Part shown: in pieces, positions 50,146 to 63,769 of the stretch
How positions within the stretch are numbered: position 1 is the stretch's first letter
Layout: every line of letters begins with the position of its first letter
From: Gymnothorax reevesii
Taxonomy: Eukaryota > Chordata > Actinopteri > Anguilliformes > Muraenidae
Reading direction: 5' to 3'
NCBI GenBank assembly: GCA_029721435.1
Contig: CM056574.1
Location: 73,823,501 to 73,887,500, forward strand
Length of the DNA stretch: 64,000 bases
Program-made: the position numbers and the translations under genes
Notes under the pieces: model-generated
Database searches by the model: none
What the model saw: the letters and a program-made list of their open reading frames with translations, nothing else
Told to the model about the DNA's origin: nothing

Positions 50146-53100
50146 AAAGAAGCGTGTTTCCATGAAAGTGCGTATAGCCACAGTTTCAGCGCTCTAGCTC
50201 GCTTTCTTACAGAGATAAACGCATATTCACTCCAATTCAGTCATATTGTCACAATTCACTCAAGTTTGTCACTTTCTCACTAAGTTACACACAGAAAGGA
50301 CATTTTTGACAAGCAAAACTAAAAAAAAGAAAGTTTTTGAAAAGTACATATCTTCACTTCAGAAGCTTAAATTCACTTAAAATTGACCATACAAGCACAT
50401 TGGACCAATCGATACAATATATGCATTGCACTGTGATCTGAAGCTGTTCCCTGGCCAGAAGCACGCACAGTTTCACATTCTGAGCTTAAAACCTCAAAGA
50501 AGCGTGTTTTCATGAAAGCACGTATAGCAACAGTTTCAGCGCTCTAGCGCGCTTCCTTACAGAGATAAACGCATCATCACTCGAATTCAGTCATATAGTC
50601 ACAATTCACTCGTTTGTCACTTTCCCACTGGGTTACACACAGAAAGGACATTTTTGACAGGCAAAATTAAAAAAAAAAAAAGTTTTTGAAAAAGTGCATA
50701 TCTTCACTTCAGAAGCTTCTATTCACTTCCAAATGGCCACACAAGCACATTGGAACAAACGATACAATATATGCATTGCACTGTGATCTGAAGCTGTTGC
50801 CAGGCCGGAAACACGCTCAGATTCACGTTCTGAGCTTAAAACCTCAAAGAAGCGTGTTTTCATGAAAGCACGTATAGCCACAGTTTCAGCGCTCTAGCGC
50901 GCTTCCTTACAGAGATAAACGCATAATCACTCGAATTCAGTCATATAGTCACAATTCACTCAAGTTTTTCACTTTCCCACTGGGTTACACACAGAATGGA
51001 CATTTTTGATAAGCAAAATTTAAAAAAAAAGAAAGTTTTTGAAAAAGTGCATATCTTCACTTCAGAAGCTTATATTCACTTCCGAATGGCCATACAAGCA
51101 CAATGGACCAAACGATACCATATAAGCATTGCACTGTGATCTGAAGCTGTTCCCTGGCCAGAAACACGCACAGTTTCACTTTCTGAGCTTAAAACCTCAA
51201 AGAAGCGTGTTTCCATGAAAGTGCGTATAGCCACAGTTTCAGCGCTCTAGCGCGCTTCCTTACAGAGATACGAGCATATTCACTCCAATTCAGTAATATA
51301 GTCACAATTCACTGAAGTTGTTCACTTTCCCACTGAGTAACACACAGAATGGACATTTCTGACAAGCAAATCTAAAAAAAAGAAAGTTTTTGAAAAAGTG
51401 CATATCTTCACTTCAGAAGCTTCTATTCACTTCCAAATGGCCATACAAGCACAGTGGAACAAACGATACAATATATGCATTGCACTGTGATCTGAAGCTG
51501 TTGCCAGGCCGGAAACACGCTCAGATTCACTTTCTGAGCTTAAAACCTCAAAGAAGCATGTTTTCATGAAAGTGCGTTTAGCCACAGTTTCAGCGCTCGA
51601 GCTCGCTTTCTTACAGAGATAAACGCATATTCACTCCTATTCAGTCATATTGTCACAATTCACTCAAGTTTGTCACTTTCTCACTAAGTTACACACAGAA
51701 AGGACATTTTTGACAAGCAAAACTAAAAAAAAGAAAGTTTTTGAAAAGTACATATCTTCACTTCAGAAGCTTAAATTCACTTAAAATTGACCATACAAGC
51801 ACATTGGACCAATCGATACAAGATATGCATTGCACTGTGATCTGAAGCTGTTCCCTGGCCAGAAGCACGCACAGTTTCACATTCTGAGCTTAAAACCTCA
51901 AAGAAGCGTGTTTTCATGAAAGCACGTATAGCCACAGTTTCAGCGCTCTAGCGCGCTTCCTTACAGAGATAAACGCATCATCACTCGAATTCAGTCATAT
52001 AGTCACAATTCACTCAAGTTTGTCACTTTCCCACTGGGTTACACACAGAAAGGACATTTTTGACAGGCAAAATTAAAAAAAAAAAAAAGTTTTTGAAAAA
52101 GTGCATATCTTCACTTCAGAAGCTTCTATTCACTTCCAAATGGCCATACAAGCACATTGGAACAAACGATACAATATATGCATTGCACTGTGATCTGAAG
52201 CTGTTGCCAGGCCAGAAACACGCTCAGATTCACGTTCTGAGCTTAAAACCTCAAAGAAGCGTGTTTTCATGAAAGTGCGTTTAGCCACAGTTTCAGCGCT
52301 CTAGCGCGCTTCCTACAGAGATAAACGCATATTCACTCCAATTCAGTCATATTGTCACAATTCACTCAAGTTTGTCACTTTCTCACTAAGTTACACACAG
52401 AAAGGACATTTTTGACAAGCAAAACTAAAAAAAAGAAAGTTTTTGAAAAGTACATATCTTCACTTCAGAAGCTTAAATTCACTTAAAATTGACCATACAA
52501 GCACATTGGACCAATCGATACAATATAAGCATTGCACTGTGATCTGAAGCTGTTCCCTGGCCAGAAGCACGCACAGTTTCACATTCTGAGCTTAAAACCT
52601 CAAAGAAGCGTGTTTTCATGAAAGCACGTATAGCCACAGTTTCAGCGCTCTAGCGCGCTTCCTTACAGAGATAAACGCATCATCACTCGAATTCAGTCAT
52701 ATAGTCACAATTCACTCAAGTTTGTCACTTTCCCACTGGGTTACACACAGAAAGGACATTTTTGACAGGCAAAATTAAAAAAAAAAAAAGTTTTTGAAAA
52801 AGTGCATATCTTCACTTCAGAAGCTTCTATTCACTTCCAAAAGGCCATACAAGCACATTGGAACAAACGATACAATATATGCATTGCACTGTGATCTGAA
52901 GCTGTTGCCCGGCCGGAAACACGCTCAGATTCACGTTCTGAGCTTAAAACCTCAAAGAAGCATGTTTTCATGAAAGTGCGTTTAGCCACAGTTTCAGCGC
53001 TCTGGCTCGCTTTCTTACAGAGATAAACGCATATTCACTCCAATTCAGTCATATTGTCACAATTCACTCAAGTTTGTCACTTTCTCACTAAGTTACACAC

Positions 53101-54357
53101 AGAAAGGACATTTTTGACAAGCAAAACTAAAAAAAAGAAAGTTTTTGAAAAGTACATATCTTCACTTCAGAAGCTTAAATTCACTTAAAATTGGCCATAC
53201 AAGCACATTGGACCAATCGATACAATATAAGCATTGCACTGTGATATGAAGCTGTTCCCTGGCCAGAAGCACGCACAGTTTCACATTCTGAGCTTAAAAC
53301 CTCAAAGAAGCGTGTTTTCATGAAAGTGCGTATAGCCACAGTTTCAGCGCTCTAGCGCCCTTCCTTACAGAGATACGAGCATATTCACTCCAATTCAGTA
53401 ATATAGTCACAATTCACTGAAGTTGTTCACTTTCTCACTAAGTAACACACAGAATGGACATTTCTGACAAGCAAATCTAAAAAAAAGAAAGTTTTTGAAA
53501 AAGTGCATATCTTCACTTCAGAAGCTTATATTCACTTCCAAATGGCCATAAAAGCCATTGGACCAAACGATACCATATACGCATTGCACTGTGATCTGAA
53601 GCTGTTCCCAGGCCAGAAACACGCTCAGATTCACGTTCTGAGCTTAAAACCTCAAAGAAGCGTGTTTCCATGAAAGTGCGTATAGCCACAGTTTCAGCGC
53701 TCTAGCTCGCTATCTAACAGAGGTAAACGCATATTCACTCCAATTCAGTCATATTGTCACAATTCACTCAAGTTTGTCACTTTCCCACTGAGTAACACAC
53801 AGAATGGACATTTTTGACAAGCAAAATTTAAAAAAAAAGAAAGTTTTTGAAAAAGTGCATATCTTCACTTCAGAAGCTTCTACTCACTTCCAAATGGCCA
53901 TACAAGCACATTGGAACAAACGATACAATATATGCAATGCACTGTGATCTGAAGCTGTTCCCTGGCCAGAAGCACTCACAGTTTCAGTTTCTGAGCTTAA
54001 AACCTCAAAGAAGCGTGTTTCCATGAAAGTGCGTATAGCCACAGTTTCAGCGCTCTAGCTCGCTATCTAACAGAGGTAAACGCATATTCACTCCAATTCA
54101 GTCATATTGTCACAATTCACTCAAGTTTGTCACTTTCCCACTGAGTAACACACAGAATGGACATTTCTGACAAGCAAATCTAAAAAAAAGAAAGTTTTTG
54201 AAAAAGTGCATATCTTCACTTCAGAAGCTTATATTCACTTAAAATTGGCCATACAAGCACATTGGACCAATCGATACAATATATGCAATGCACTGTGATC
54301 TGAAGCTGTTCCCTGGCCAGAAGCACGCACAGTTTCACATTCTGACCTTAAAACCTC
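50146..54357 (+). repeat. Irregular segment with alternating C and D monomers
   Basis: Monomers start at 50146 (C), 50496 (D), 50846 (A), 51199 (F), 51550 (C), 51900 (D), 52253 (C), 52602 (D), 52954 (C), 53304 (F/B), 53654 (G-like) and 54007 (hybrid). The C D pair recurs three times at about 702 bp. Marks include CCTACAGAG (52311), CCAAAAGGCC (52837), TTGCCCGGCC (52906) and GTGATATGAAG (53240). These four reappear near 58247, 58773, 58842 and 59176, an offset of 5,936 bp. The A-tract at 52075-52088 (14 bases) is the longest I counted. Confidence 0.77.
53654..54357 (+). repeat. Partial tandem duplication of one monomer with a rare head
   Basis: The head GCTATCTAACAGAGG occurs only at about 53710 and 54063, 353 bp apart. 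After shared heads and CACTGAGTAACAC the two monomers separate: the first becomes G type (CAAAATTT, CACTCACAG), the second F then E' type (CAAATCTAAA, CTTAAAATTGG). Only the left part of the monomer was duplicated or converted. Confidence 0.8.
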
Positions 54358-54691
54358 AAAGAAGCGTGTTTTCATGAAAGCGCGTATAGCCACAGTTTCA
54401 GCGCTCTCGCGCGCTTCCTTACAGAGATAAACGCATAATCACTCGAATTCAGTCATATAGTCACAATTCACTCAAGTTTGTCACTTTCCCACTGGGTTAC
54501 ACACAGAATGGACATTTTTGACAAGCAAAATTAAAAAAAAAAGAAAGTTTTTGAAAAAGTGCATATCTTCACTTCCAAATGGCCATTCAAGCACATTGGA
54601 CCAAACAATACCATATAAGCATTGCACTGTGATCTGAAGCTGTTCCCTGGCCAGAAACACGCACAGTTTCACTTTCTGAGCTTAAAACCTC
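54358..54691 (+). repeat. Shortened A-like monomer (334 bp)
   Basis: CTTCACTTCC runs straight into AAATGGCC. The 19 bases that normally follow the first CTTCACTT, including the HindIII site, are missing. In full-length monomers this interval is bounded by two copies of TTCACTTC 19 bp apart, so the loss fits slippage or exchange between them. The monomer also has GGCCATTCAAGC and CAAACAATACC. Confidence 0.88.
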
Positions 54692-55041
54692 AAAGAAGCG
54701 TGTTTCCATGAAAGTGCGTATAGCCACAGTTTCAGCGCTCTAGCGCGCTTCCTTACAGAGATACGAGCATATTCACTCCAATTCAGTCATATTGTCACAA
54801 TTCACTCAAGTTTGTCACTTTCTCACTAAGTTACACACAGAAAGGACATTTTTGACAAGCAAAAATAAAAAAAAGAAAGTTTTTGAAAAGTACATATCTT
54901 CACTTCAGAAGCTTATATTCACTTAAAATTGGCCATACAAGCACATTGGACCAATCGATACAATATATGCACTGCACTGTGATCTGAAGCTGTTGCCAGG
55001 CCGGAAACAAGCTCAGATTCACTTTCTGAGCTTAAAACCTC

Positions 55042-55376
55042 AAAGAAGCATGTTTTCATGAAAGTGCGTATAGCCACAGTTTCAGCGCTCGAGCTCGCTT
55101 TCTTACAGAGATAAACGCATATTCACTCCAATTCAGTCATATAGTCACAATTCACTCAAGTTTGTCACTTTCCCACTGGGTTACACACAGAATGGACATT
55201 TTTGACAAGCAAAATAAAAAAAAAAAAGAAAGTTTTTGAAAAAGTGCATATCTTCACTTCCAAATGGCCATTCAAGCACATTGGACCAAACAATACCATA
55301 TAAGCATTGCACTGTGATCTGAAGCTGTTCCCTGGCCAGAAACACGCACAGTTTCACTTTCTGAGCTTAAAACCTC
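55042..55376 (+). repeat. Shortened A-like monomer (335 bp)
   Basis: It has the same 19-bp loss, with the same neighbouring changes CCATTCAAGC and CAAACAATACC, as the monomer at 54358. It has a different head (GCTCGAGCTCGC) and a longer A-tract. The shared flanking changes show one deletion event followed by copying, not two deletions. The two shortened monomers lie 685 bp apart, each followed by a similar C/E-type monomer. Confidence 0.86.
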
Positions 55377-55726
55377 AAAGAAGCGTGTTTCCATGAAAGT
55401 GCGTATAGCCACAGTTTCAGCGCTCTAGCGCGCTTCCTTACAGAGATACGAGCATATTCACTCCAATTCAGTCATATTGTCACAATTCACTCAAGTTTGT
55501 CACTTTCTCACTAAGTTACACACAGAAAGGACATTTTTGACAAGCAAAAATAAAAAAAAGAAAGTTTTTGAAAAGTACATATCTTCACTTCAGAAGCTTA
55601 TATTCACTTAAAATTGGCCATACAGGCACATTGGCCCAATCGATACAATATATGCAATGCACTGTGATCTGAAGCTGTTCCCTGGCCAGAAGAACGCACA
55701 GTTTCACATTCTGAGCTTAAAACCTC

Positions 55727-56432
55727 AAAGAAGCGTGTTTTCATGAAAGCACGTGTAGCCACAGTTTCAGCGCTCTAGCGCGCTTCCTTACAGAGATAAA
55801 CGCATGATCACTCGAATTCAGTCATATAGTCACAATTCACTCAAGTTTGTCACTTTCCCACTGGGTTACACACAGAGAGGACATTTTTGACAGGCAAAAT
55901 TTAAAAAAAAAGAAAGTTTTTGAAAAAGTGCATATCTTCACTTCAGAAGCTTCTATTCACTTCCAAATGGCCATACAAGCACATTGGAACAAACGATACA
56001 ATATATGCATTGCACTGTGATCTGAAGCTGTTGCCAGGCCGGAAACACGCTCAGATTCACGTTCTGAGCTTAAAACCTCAAAGAAGCGTGTTTTCATGAA
56101 AGCACGTATAGCCACAGTTTCAGCGCTCTAGCGCGCTTCCTTACAGAGATAAACGCATGATCACTCGAATTCAGTCATATAGTCACAATTCACTCAAGTT
56201 TGTCACTTTCCCACTGGGTTACACACAGAAAGGACATTTTTGACAGGCAAAATTTTAAAAAAAAGAAAGTTTTTGAAAAAGTGCATATCTTCACTTCAGA
56301 AGCTTCTATTCACTTCCAAATGGCCATACAAGCACATTGGAACAAACGATACAATATATGCATTGCACTGTGATCTGAAGCTGTTGCCAGGCCGGAAACA
56401 CGCTCAGATTCACGTTCTGAGCTTAAAACCTC
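55727..56432 (+). repeat. Tandem pair of D monomers (2 x 353 bp)
   Basis: Two neighbouring D monomers (55727 and 56080) both have CATGATCACTCG in place of CATCATCACTCG, and retain AAAGAAAG after the A-tract, unlike most D copies. The first has CACAGAGAGG and CACGTGTAGCC, the second CACAGAAAGG and CACGTATAGCC. The pair recurs at 60959-61664. This is local duplication of one class, breaking the usual class alternation. Confidence 0.83.
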
Positions 56433-59400
56433 AAAGAAGCATGTTTTCGTGAAAGTGCGTTTAGCCACAGTTTCAAGCGCTCTAGCTCGCTTTCTTACAG
56501 AGATAAACGCATATTCACTCCAATTCAGTCATATTGTCACACTTCACTCAAGTTTGTCACTTTCCCACTGGGTAACACACAGAATGGACATTTTTGACAA
56601 GCAAAATTAAAAAAAAGAAAGTTTTTGAAAAGTACATATCTTCACTTCAGAAGCTTAAATTCACTTAAAATTGACCATACAAGCACATTGGACCAATCGA
56701 AACAATATATGCAATGCACTGTGATCTGAAGCTGTTGCCAGGCCGGAAACACGCTCAGATTCACTTTCTGAGCTTAAAACCTCAAAGAAGCATGTTTTCA
56801 TGAAAGTGCGTATAGCCACAATTTCAGCGCTCTAGCTCGCTTTCTTACAGAGATAAACGCATATGCACTCCAATTCAGTCATATTGTCACAATTGACTCA
56901 AATTTGTCACTTTCCCACTGGGTTACACACAGAAAGGACATTTTTGACAAGCAAAATAAAAAAAAAAGAAAGTTTTTGAAAAAGTGCATATCTTCACTTC
57001 AGAAGCTTCTATTCACTTCCAAATGGCAATACAAGCACATTGGAACAAACGATACAATATGTGCAATGCACTGTGATCTGAAGCTGTTCCCTGGCCAGAA
57101 GCACTCACAGTTTCACTTTCTGAGCTTAAAACCTCAAAGAAGCGTGTTTCCATGAAAGAGCGTATAGCCACAGTTTCAGCGCTCTAGCGCGCTTCCTTAC
57201 AGAGATACGAGCATATTCACTCCAATTCAGTAATATAGTCACAATTCACTGAAGTTGTTCACTTTCCCACTGAGTAACACACAGAATGGACATTTCTGAC
57301 AAGCAAATCTAAAAAAAAGAAAGTTTTTGAAAAAGTGCATATCTTCACTTCAGAAGCTTCTATTCACTTCCAAATGGCCATACAAGCACATTGGAACAAA
57401 CGATACAATATATGCATTGCACTGTGATCTGAAGCTGTTGCCAGGCCGGAAACACGCTCAGATTCACTTTCTGAGCTTAAAACCTCAAAGAAGCATGTTT
57501 TCATGAAAGTGCGTATAGCCACAGTTTCAGCGCTCTAGCTCGCTTTCTTACAGAGATAAACGCATATTCACTCCAATTCAGTCATATTGTCACAATTCAC
57601 TCAAGTTTGTCACTTTCTCACTAAGTTACACACAGAAAGGACATTTTTGACAAGCAAAACTAAAAAAAAGAAAGTTTTTGAAAAGTGCATATCTTCACTT
57701 CAGAAGCTTCTATTCACTTCCAAATGGCCATACAAGCACATTGGACCAATCGATACAATATAAGCATTGCACTGTGATCTGAAGCTGTTCCCTGGCCAGA
57801 AGCACGCACAGTTTCACATTCTGAGCTTAAAACCTCAAAGAAGCGTGTTTCCATGAAAGTGCGTATAGCCACAGTTTCAGCGCTCTAGCGCGCTTCCTTA
57901 CAGAGATAAACGCATCATCCCTCGAATTCAGTCATATAGTCACAATTCACTCAAGTTTGTCACTTTCCCACTGGGTTACACACAGAAAGGACATTTTTGA
58001 CAGGCAAAATTAAAAAAAAAAAAAGTTTTTGAAAAAGTGCATATCTTCACTTCAGAAGCTTCTATTCACTTCCAAATGGCCATACAAGCACATTGGAACA
58101 AACGATACAATATATGCATTGCACTGTGATCTGAAGCTGTTGCCAGGCCAGAAACACGCTCAGATTCACGTTCTGAGCTTAAAACCTCAAAGAAGCGTGT
58201 TTTCATGAAAGTGCGTTTAGCCACAGTTTCAGCGCTCTAGCGCGCTTCCTACAGAGATAAACGCATATTCACTCCAATTCAGTCATATTGTCACAATTCA
58301 CTCAAGTTTGTCACTTTCTCACTAAGTTACACACAGAAAGGACATTTTTGACAAGCAAAACTAAAAAAAAGAAAGTTTTTGAAAAGTACATATCTTCACT
58401 TCAGAAGCTTAAATTCACTTAAAATTGACCATACAAGCACATTGGACCAATCGATACAATATAAGCATTGCACTGTGATCTGAAGCTGTTCCCTGGCCAG
58501 AAGCACGCACAGTTTCACATTCTGAGCTTAAAACCTCAAAGAAGCGTGTTTTCATGAAAGCACGTATAGCCACAGTTTCAGCGCTCTAGCGCGCTTCCTT
58601 ACAGAGATAAACGCATCATCACTCGAATTCAGTCATATAGTCACAATTCACTCAAGTTTGTCACTTTCCCACTGGGTTACACACAGAAAGGACATTTTTG
58701 ACAGGCAAAATTAAAAAAAAAAAAAGTTTTTGAAAAAGTGCATATCTTCACTTCAGAAGCTTCTATTCACTTCCAAAAGGCCATACAAGCACATTGGAAC
58801 AAACGATACAATATATGCATTGCACTGTGATCTGAAGCTGTTGCCCGGCCGGAAACACGCTCAGATTCACGTTCTGAGCTTAAAACCTCAAAGAAGCATG
58901 TTTTCATGAAAGTGCGTTTAGCCACAGTTTCAGCGCTCTGGCTCGCTTTCTTACAGAGATAAACGCATATTCACTCCAATTCAGTCATATTGTCACAATT
59001 CACTCAAGTTTGTCACTTTCTCACTAAGTTACACACAGAAAGGACATTTTTGACAAGCAAAACTAAAAAAAAGAAAGTTTTTGAAAAGTACATATCTTCA
59101 CTTCAGAAGCTTAAATTCACTTAAAATTGGCCATACAAGCACATTGGACCAATCGATACAATATAAGCATTGCACTGTGATATGAAGCTGTTCCCTGGCC
59201 AGAAGCACGCACAGTTTCACATTCTGAGCTTAAAACCTCAAAGAAGCGTGTTTTCATGAAAGTGCGTATAGCCACAGTTTCAGCGCTCTAGCGCGCTTCC
59301 TTACAGAGATACGAGCATATTCACTCCAATTCAGTCATATTGTCACAATTCACTCAAGTTTGTCACTTTCTCACTAAGTTACACACAGAAAGGACATTTT

Positions 59401-59589
59401 TGACAAGCAAAACTAAAAAAAAGAAAGTTTTTGAAAAGTACATATCTTCACTTCAGAAGCTTAAATTCACTTAAAATTGGCCATACAAGCACATTGGACC
59501 AATCGATACAATATAAGCATTGCACTGTGATCTGAAGCTGTTCCCTGGCCAGAAGCACGCACAGTTTCACATTCTGACCTTAAAACCTC

Positions 59590-59923
59590 AAAGAAGCGTG
59601 TTTTCATGAAAGCGCGTATAGCCACAGTTTCAGCGCTCTCGCGCGCTTCCTTACAGAGATAAACGCATAATCACTCGAATTCAGTCATATAGTCACAATT
59701 CACTCAAGTTTGTCACTTTCCCACTGGGTTACACACAGAATGGACATTTTTGACAAGCAAAATTTAAAAAAAAAGAAAGTTTTTGAAAAAGTGCATATCT
59801 TCACTTCCAAATGGCCATTCAAGCACATTGGACCAAACAATACCATATAAGCATTGCACTGTGATCTGAAGCTGTTCCCTGGCCAGAAACACGCACAGTT
59901 TCACTTTCTGAGCTTAAAACCTC
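59590..59923 (+). repeat. Shortened A-like monomer, copy 2 (334 bp)
   Basis: This is the counterpart of the monomer at 54358, 5,232 bp to the right, with the same 19-bp loss and the same CCATTCAAGC and CAAACAATACC. The base context just before the A-tract differs slightly (CAAAATTT here, CAAAATT there). Confidence 0.86.
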
Positions 59924-60273
59924 AAAGAAGCGTGTTTCCATGAAAGTGCGTATAGCCACAGTTTCAGCGCTCTAGCGCGCTTCCTTACAGAGATACGAGC
60001 ATATTCACTCCAATTCAGTCATATTGTCACAATTCACTCAAGTTCGTCACTTTCTCACTAAGTTACACACAGAAAGGACATTTTTGACAAGCAAAAATAA
60101 AAAAAAGAAAGTTTTTGAAAAGTACATATCTTCACTTCAGAAGCTTATATTCACTTAAAATTGGCCATACAAGCACATTGGACCAATCGATACAATATAT
60201 GCACTGCACTGTGATCTGAAGCTGTTGCCAGGCCGGAAACAAGCTCAGATTCACTTTCTGAGCTTAAAACCTC

Positions 60274-60608
60274 AAAGAAGCATGTTTTCATGAAAGTGCG
60301 TATAGCCACAGTTTCAGCGCTCGAGCTCGCTTTCTTACAGAGATAAACGCATATTCACTCCAATTCAGTCATATAGTCACAATTCACTCAAGTTTGTCAC
60401 TTTCCCACTGGGTTACACACAGAATGGACATTTTTGACAAGCAAAATAAAAAAAAAAAAGAAAGTTTTTGAAAAAGTGCATATCTTCACTTCCAAATGGC
60501 CATTCAAGCACATTGGACCAAACAATACCATATAAGCATTGCACTGTGATCTGAAGCTGTTCCCTGGCCAGAAACACGCACAGTTTCACTTTCTGAGCTT
60601 AAAACCTC
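60274..60608 (+). repeat. Shortened A-like monomer, copy 2 (335 bp)
   Basis: This is the counterpart of the monomer at 55042, 5,232 bp to the right, with GCTCGAGCTCGC in the head, CAAAATAAAA and the 19-bp loss. HindIII would not cut within the central part of this monomer. Confidence 0.86.
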
Positions 60609-63600
60609 AAAGAAGCGTGTTTCCATGAAAGTGCGTATAGCCACAGTTTCAGCGCTCTAGCGCGCTTCCTTACAGAGATACGAGCATATTCACTCCAATT
60701 CAGTCATATTGTCACAATTCACTCAAGTTTGTCACTTTCTCACTAAGTTACACACAGAAAGGACATTTTTGACAAGCAAAAATAAAAAAAAGAAAGTTTT
60801 TGAAAAGTACATATCTTCACTTCAGAAGCTTATATTCACTTAAAATTGGCCATACAGGCACATTGGCCCAATCGATACAATATATGCAATGCACTGTGAT
60901 CTGAAGCTGTTCCCTGGCCAGAAGAACGCACAGTTTCACATTCTGAGCTTAAAACCTCAAAGAAGCGTGTTTTCATGAAAGCACGTGTAGCCACAGTTTC
61001 AGCGCTCTAGCGCGCTTCCTTACAGAGATAAACGCATGATCACTCGAATTCAGTCATATAGTCACAATTCACTCAAGTTTGTCACTTTCCCACTGGGTTA
61101 CACACAGAGAGGACATTTTTGACAGGCAAAATTTAAAAAAAAAGAAAGTTTTTGAAAAAGTGCATATCTTCACTTCAGAAGCTTCTATTCACTTCCAAAT
61201 GGCCATACAAGCACATTGGAACAAACGATACAATATATGCATTGCACTGTGATCTGAAGCTGTTGCCAGGCCGGAAACACGCTCAGATTCACGTTCTGAG
61301 CTTAAAACCTCAAAGAAGCGTGTTTTCATGAAAGCACGTATAGCCACAGTTTCAGCGCTCTAGCGCGCTTCCTTACAGAGATAAACGCATGATCACTCGA
61401 ATTCAGTCATATAGTCACAATTCACTCAAGTTTGTCACTTTCCCACTGGGTTACACACAGAAAGGACATTTTTGACAGGCAAAATTTAAAAAAAAAGAAA
61501 GTTTTTGAAAAAGTGCATATCTTCACTTCAGAAGCTTCTATTCACTTCCAAATGGCCATACAAGCACATTGGAACAAACGATACAATATATGCATTGCAC
61601 TGTGATCTGAAGCTGTTGCCAGGCCGGAAACACGCTCAGATTCACGTTCTGAGCTTAAAACCTCAAAGAAGCATGTTTTCGTGAAAGTGCGTTTAGCCAC
61701 AGTTTCAAGCGCTCTAGCTCGCTTTCTTACAGAGATAAACGCATATTCACTCCAATTCAGTCATATTGTCACACTTCACTCAAGTTTGTCACTTTCCCAC
61801 TGGGTAACACACAGAATGGACATTTTTGACAAGCAAAATTAAAAAAAAGAAAGTTTTTGAAAAGTACATATCTTCACTTCAGAAGCTTAAATTCACTTAA
61901 AATTGACCATTCAAGCACATTGGACCAATCAAAACAATATATGCAATGCACTGTGATCTGAAGCTGTTGCCAGGCCGGAAACACGCTCAGATTCACTTTC
62001 TGAGCTTAAAACCTCAAAGAAGCATGTTTTCATGAAAGTGCGTATAGCCACAATTTCAGCGCTCTAGCTCGCTTTCTTACAGAGATAAACGCATATGCAC
62101 TCCAATTCAGTCATATTGTCACAATTGACTCAAATTTGTCACTTTCCCACTGGGTTACACACAGAAAGGACATTTTTGACAAGCAAAATAAAAAAAAAAG
62201 AAAGTTTTTGAAAAAGTGCATATCTTCACTTCAGAAGCTTCTATTCACTTCCAAATGGCAATACAAGCACATTGGAACAAACGATACAATATGTGCAATG
62301 CACTGTGATCTGAAGCTGTTCCCTGGCCAGAAGCACTCACAGTTTCACTTTCTGAGCTTAAAACCTCAAAGAAGCGTGTTTCCATGAAAGAGCGTATAGC
62401 CACAGTTTCAGCGCTCTAGCGCGCTTCCTTACAGAGATACGAGCATATTCACTCCAATTCAGTAATATAGTCACAATTCACTGAAGTTGTTCACTTTCCC
62501 ACTGAGTAACACACAGAATGGACATTTCTGACAAGCAAATCTAAAAAAAAGAAAGTTTTTGAAAAAGTGCATATCTTCACTTCAGAAGCTTCTATTCACT
62601 TCCAAATGGCCATACAAGCACATTGGAACAAACGATACAATATATGCATTGCACTGTGATCTGAAGCTGTTGCCAGGCCGGAAACACGCTCAGATTCACT
62701 TTCTGAGCTTAAAACCTCAAAGAAGCATGTTTTCATGAAAGTGCGTATAGCCACAGTTTCAGCGCTCTAGCTCGCTTTCTTACAGAGATAAACGCATATT
62801 CACTCCAATTCAGTCATATTGTCACAATTCACTCAAGTTTGTCACTTTCTCACTAAGTTACACACAGAAAGGACATTTTTGACAAGCAAAACTAAAAAAA
62901 AGAAAGTTTTTGAAAAGTGCATATCTTCACTTCAGAAGCTTCTATTCACTTCCAAATGGCCATACAAGCACATTGGACCAATCGATACAATATAAGCATT
63001 GCACTGTGATCTGAAGCTGTTCCCTGGCCAGAAGCACGCACAGTTTCACATTCTGAGCTTAAAACCTCAAAGAAGCGTGTTTCCATGAAAGTGCGTATAG
63101 CCACAGTTTCAGCGCTCTAGCGCGCTTCCTTACAGAGATAAACGCATCATCCCTCGAATTCAGTCATATAGTCACAATTCACTCAAGTTTGTCACTTTCC
63201 CACTGGGTTACACACAGAAAGGACATTTTTGACAGGCAAAATTAAAAAAAAAAAAAGTTTTTGAAAAAGTGCATATCTTCACTTCAGAAGCTTCTATTCA
63301 CTTCCAAATGGCCATACAAGCACATTGGAACAAACGATACAATATATGCATTGCACTGTGATCTGAAGCTGTTGCCAGGCCAGAAACACGCTCAGATTCA
63401 CGTTCTGAGCTTAAAACCTCAAAGAAGCGTGTTTTCATGAAAGTGCGTTTAGCCACAGTTTCAGCGCTCTAGCGCGCTTCCTACAGAGATAAACGCATAT
63501 TCACTCCAATTCAGTCATATTGTCACAATTCACTCAAGTTTGTCACTTTCTCACTAAGTTACACACAGAAAGGACATTTTTGACAAGCAAAACTAAAAAA

Positions 63601-63769
63601 AAGAAAGTTTTTGAAAAGTACATATCTTCACTTCAGAAGCTTAAATTCACTTAAAATTGACCATACAAGCACATTGGACCAATCGATACAATATAAGCAT
63701 TGCACTGTGATCTGAAGCTGTTCCCTGGCCAGAAGCACGCACAGTTTCACATTCTGAGCTTAAAACCTC

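Larger units (their letters stand above)
54358..59589 (+). repeat. 15-monomer higher-order unit, copy 1 (5,232 bp)
   Basis: Starts at 54358, 54692, 55042, 55377, 55727, 56080, 56433, 56784, 57136, 57487, 57837, 58189, 58538, 58890 and 59240. It contains two shortened A-like monomers (334 and 335 bp), a D D pair with CATGATCACTCG, and single-copy marks such as TTTCAAGCGCTC (about 56472), CACACTTCACTC (about 56537), TATGTGCAATGC (about 57058) and CATCATCCCTCG (about 57913). All recur 5,232 bp later. Its last quarter (about 57.9-59.3 kb) also matches 52.0-53.4 kb at 5,936 bp. Confidence 0.87.

Noticed and set aside
54481..54672. Minus-strand open frame of 63 codons
   Set aside because: It exists only because the 19-bp deletion in this monomer removes a stop or shifts the frame. 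The same strand is closed in full-length monomers. No sign of coding.
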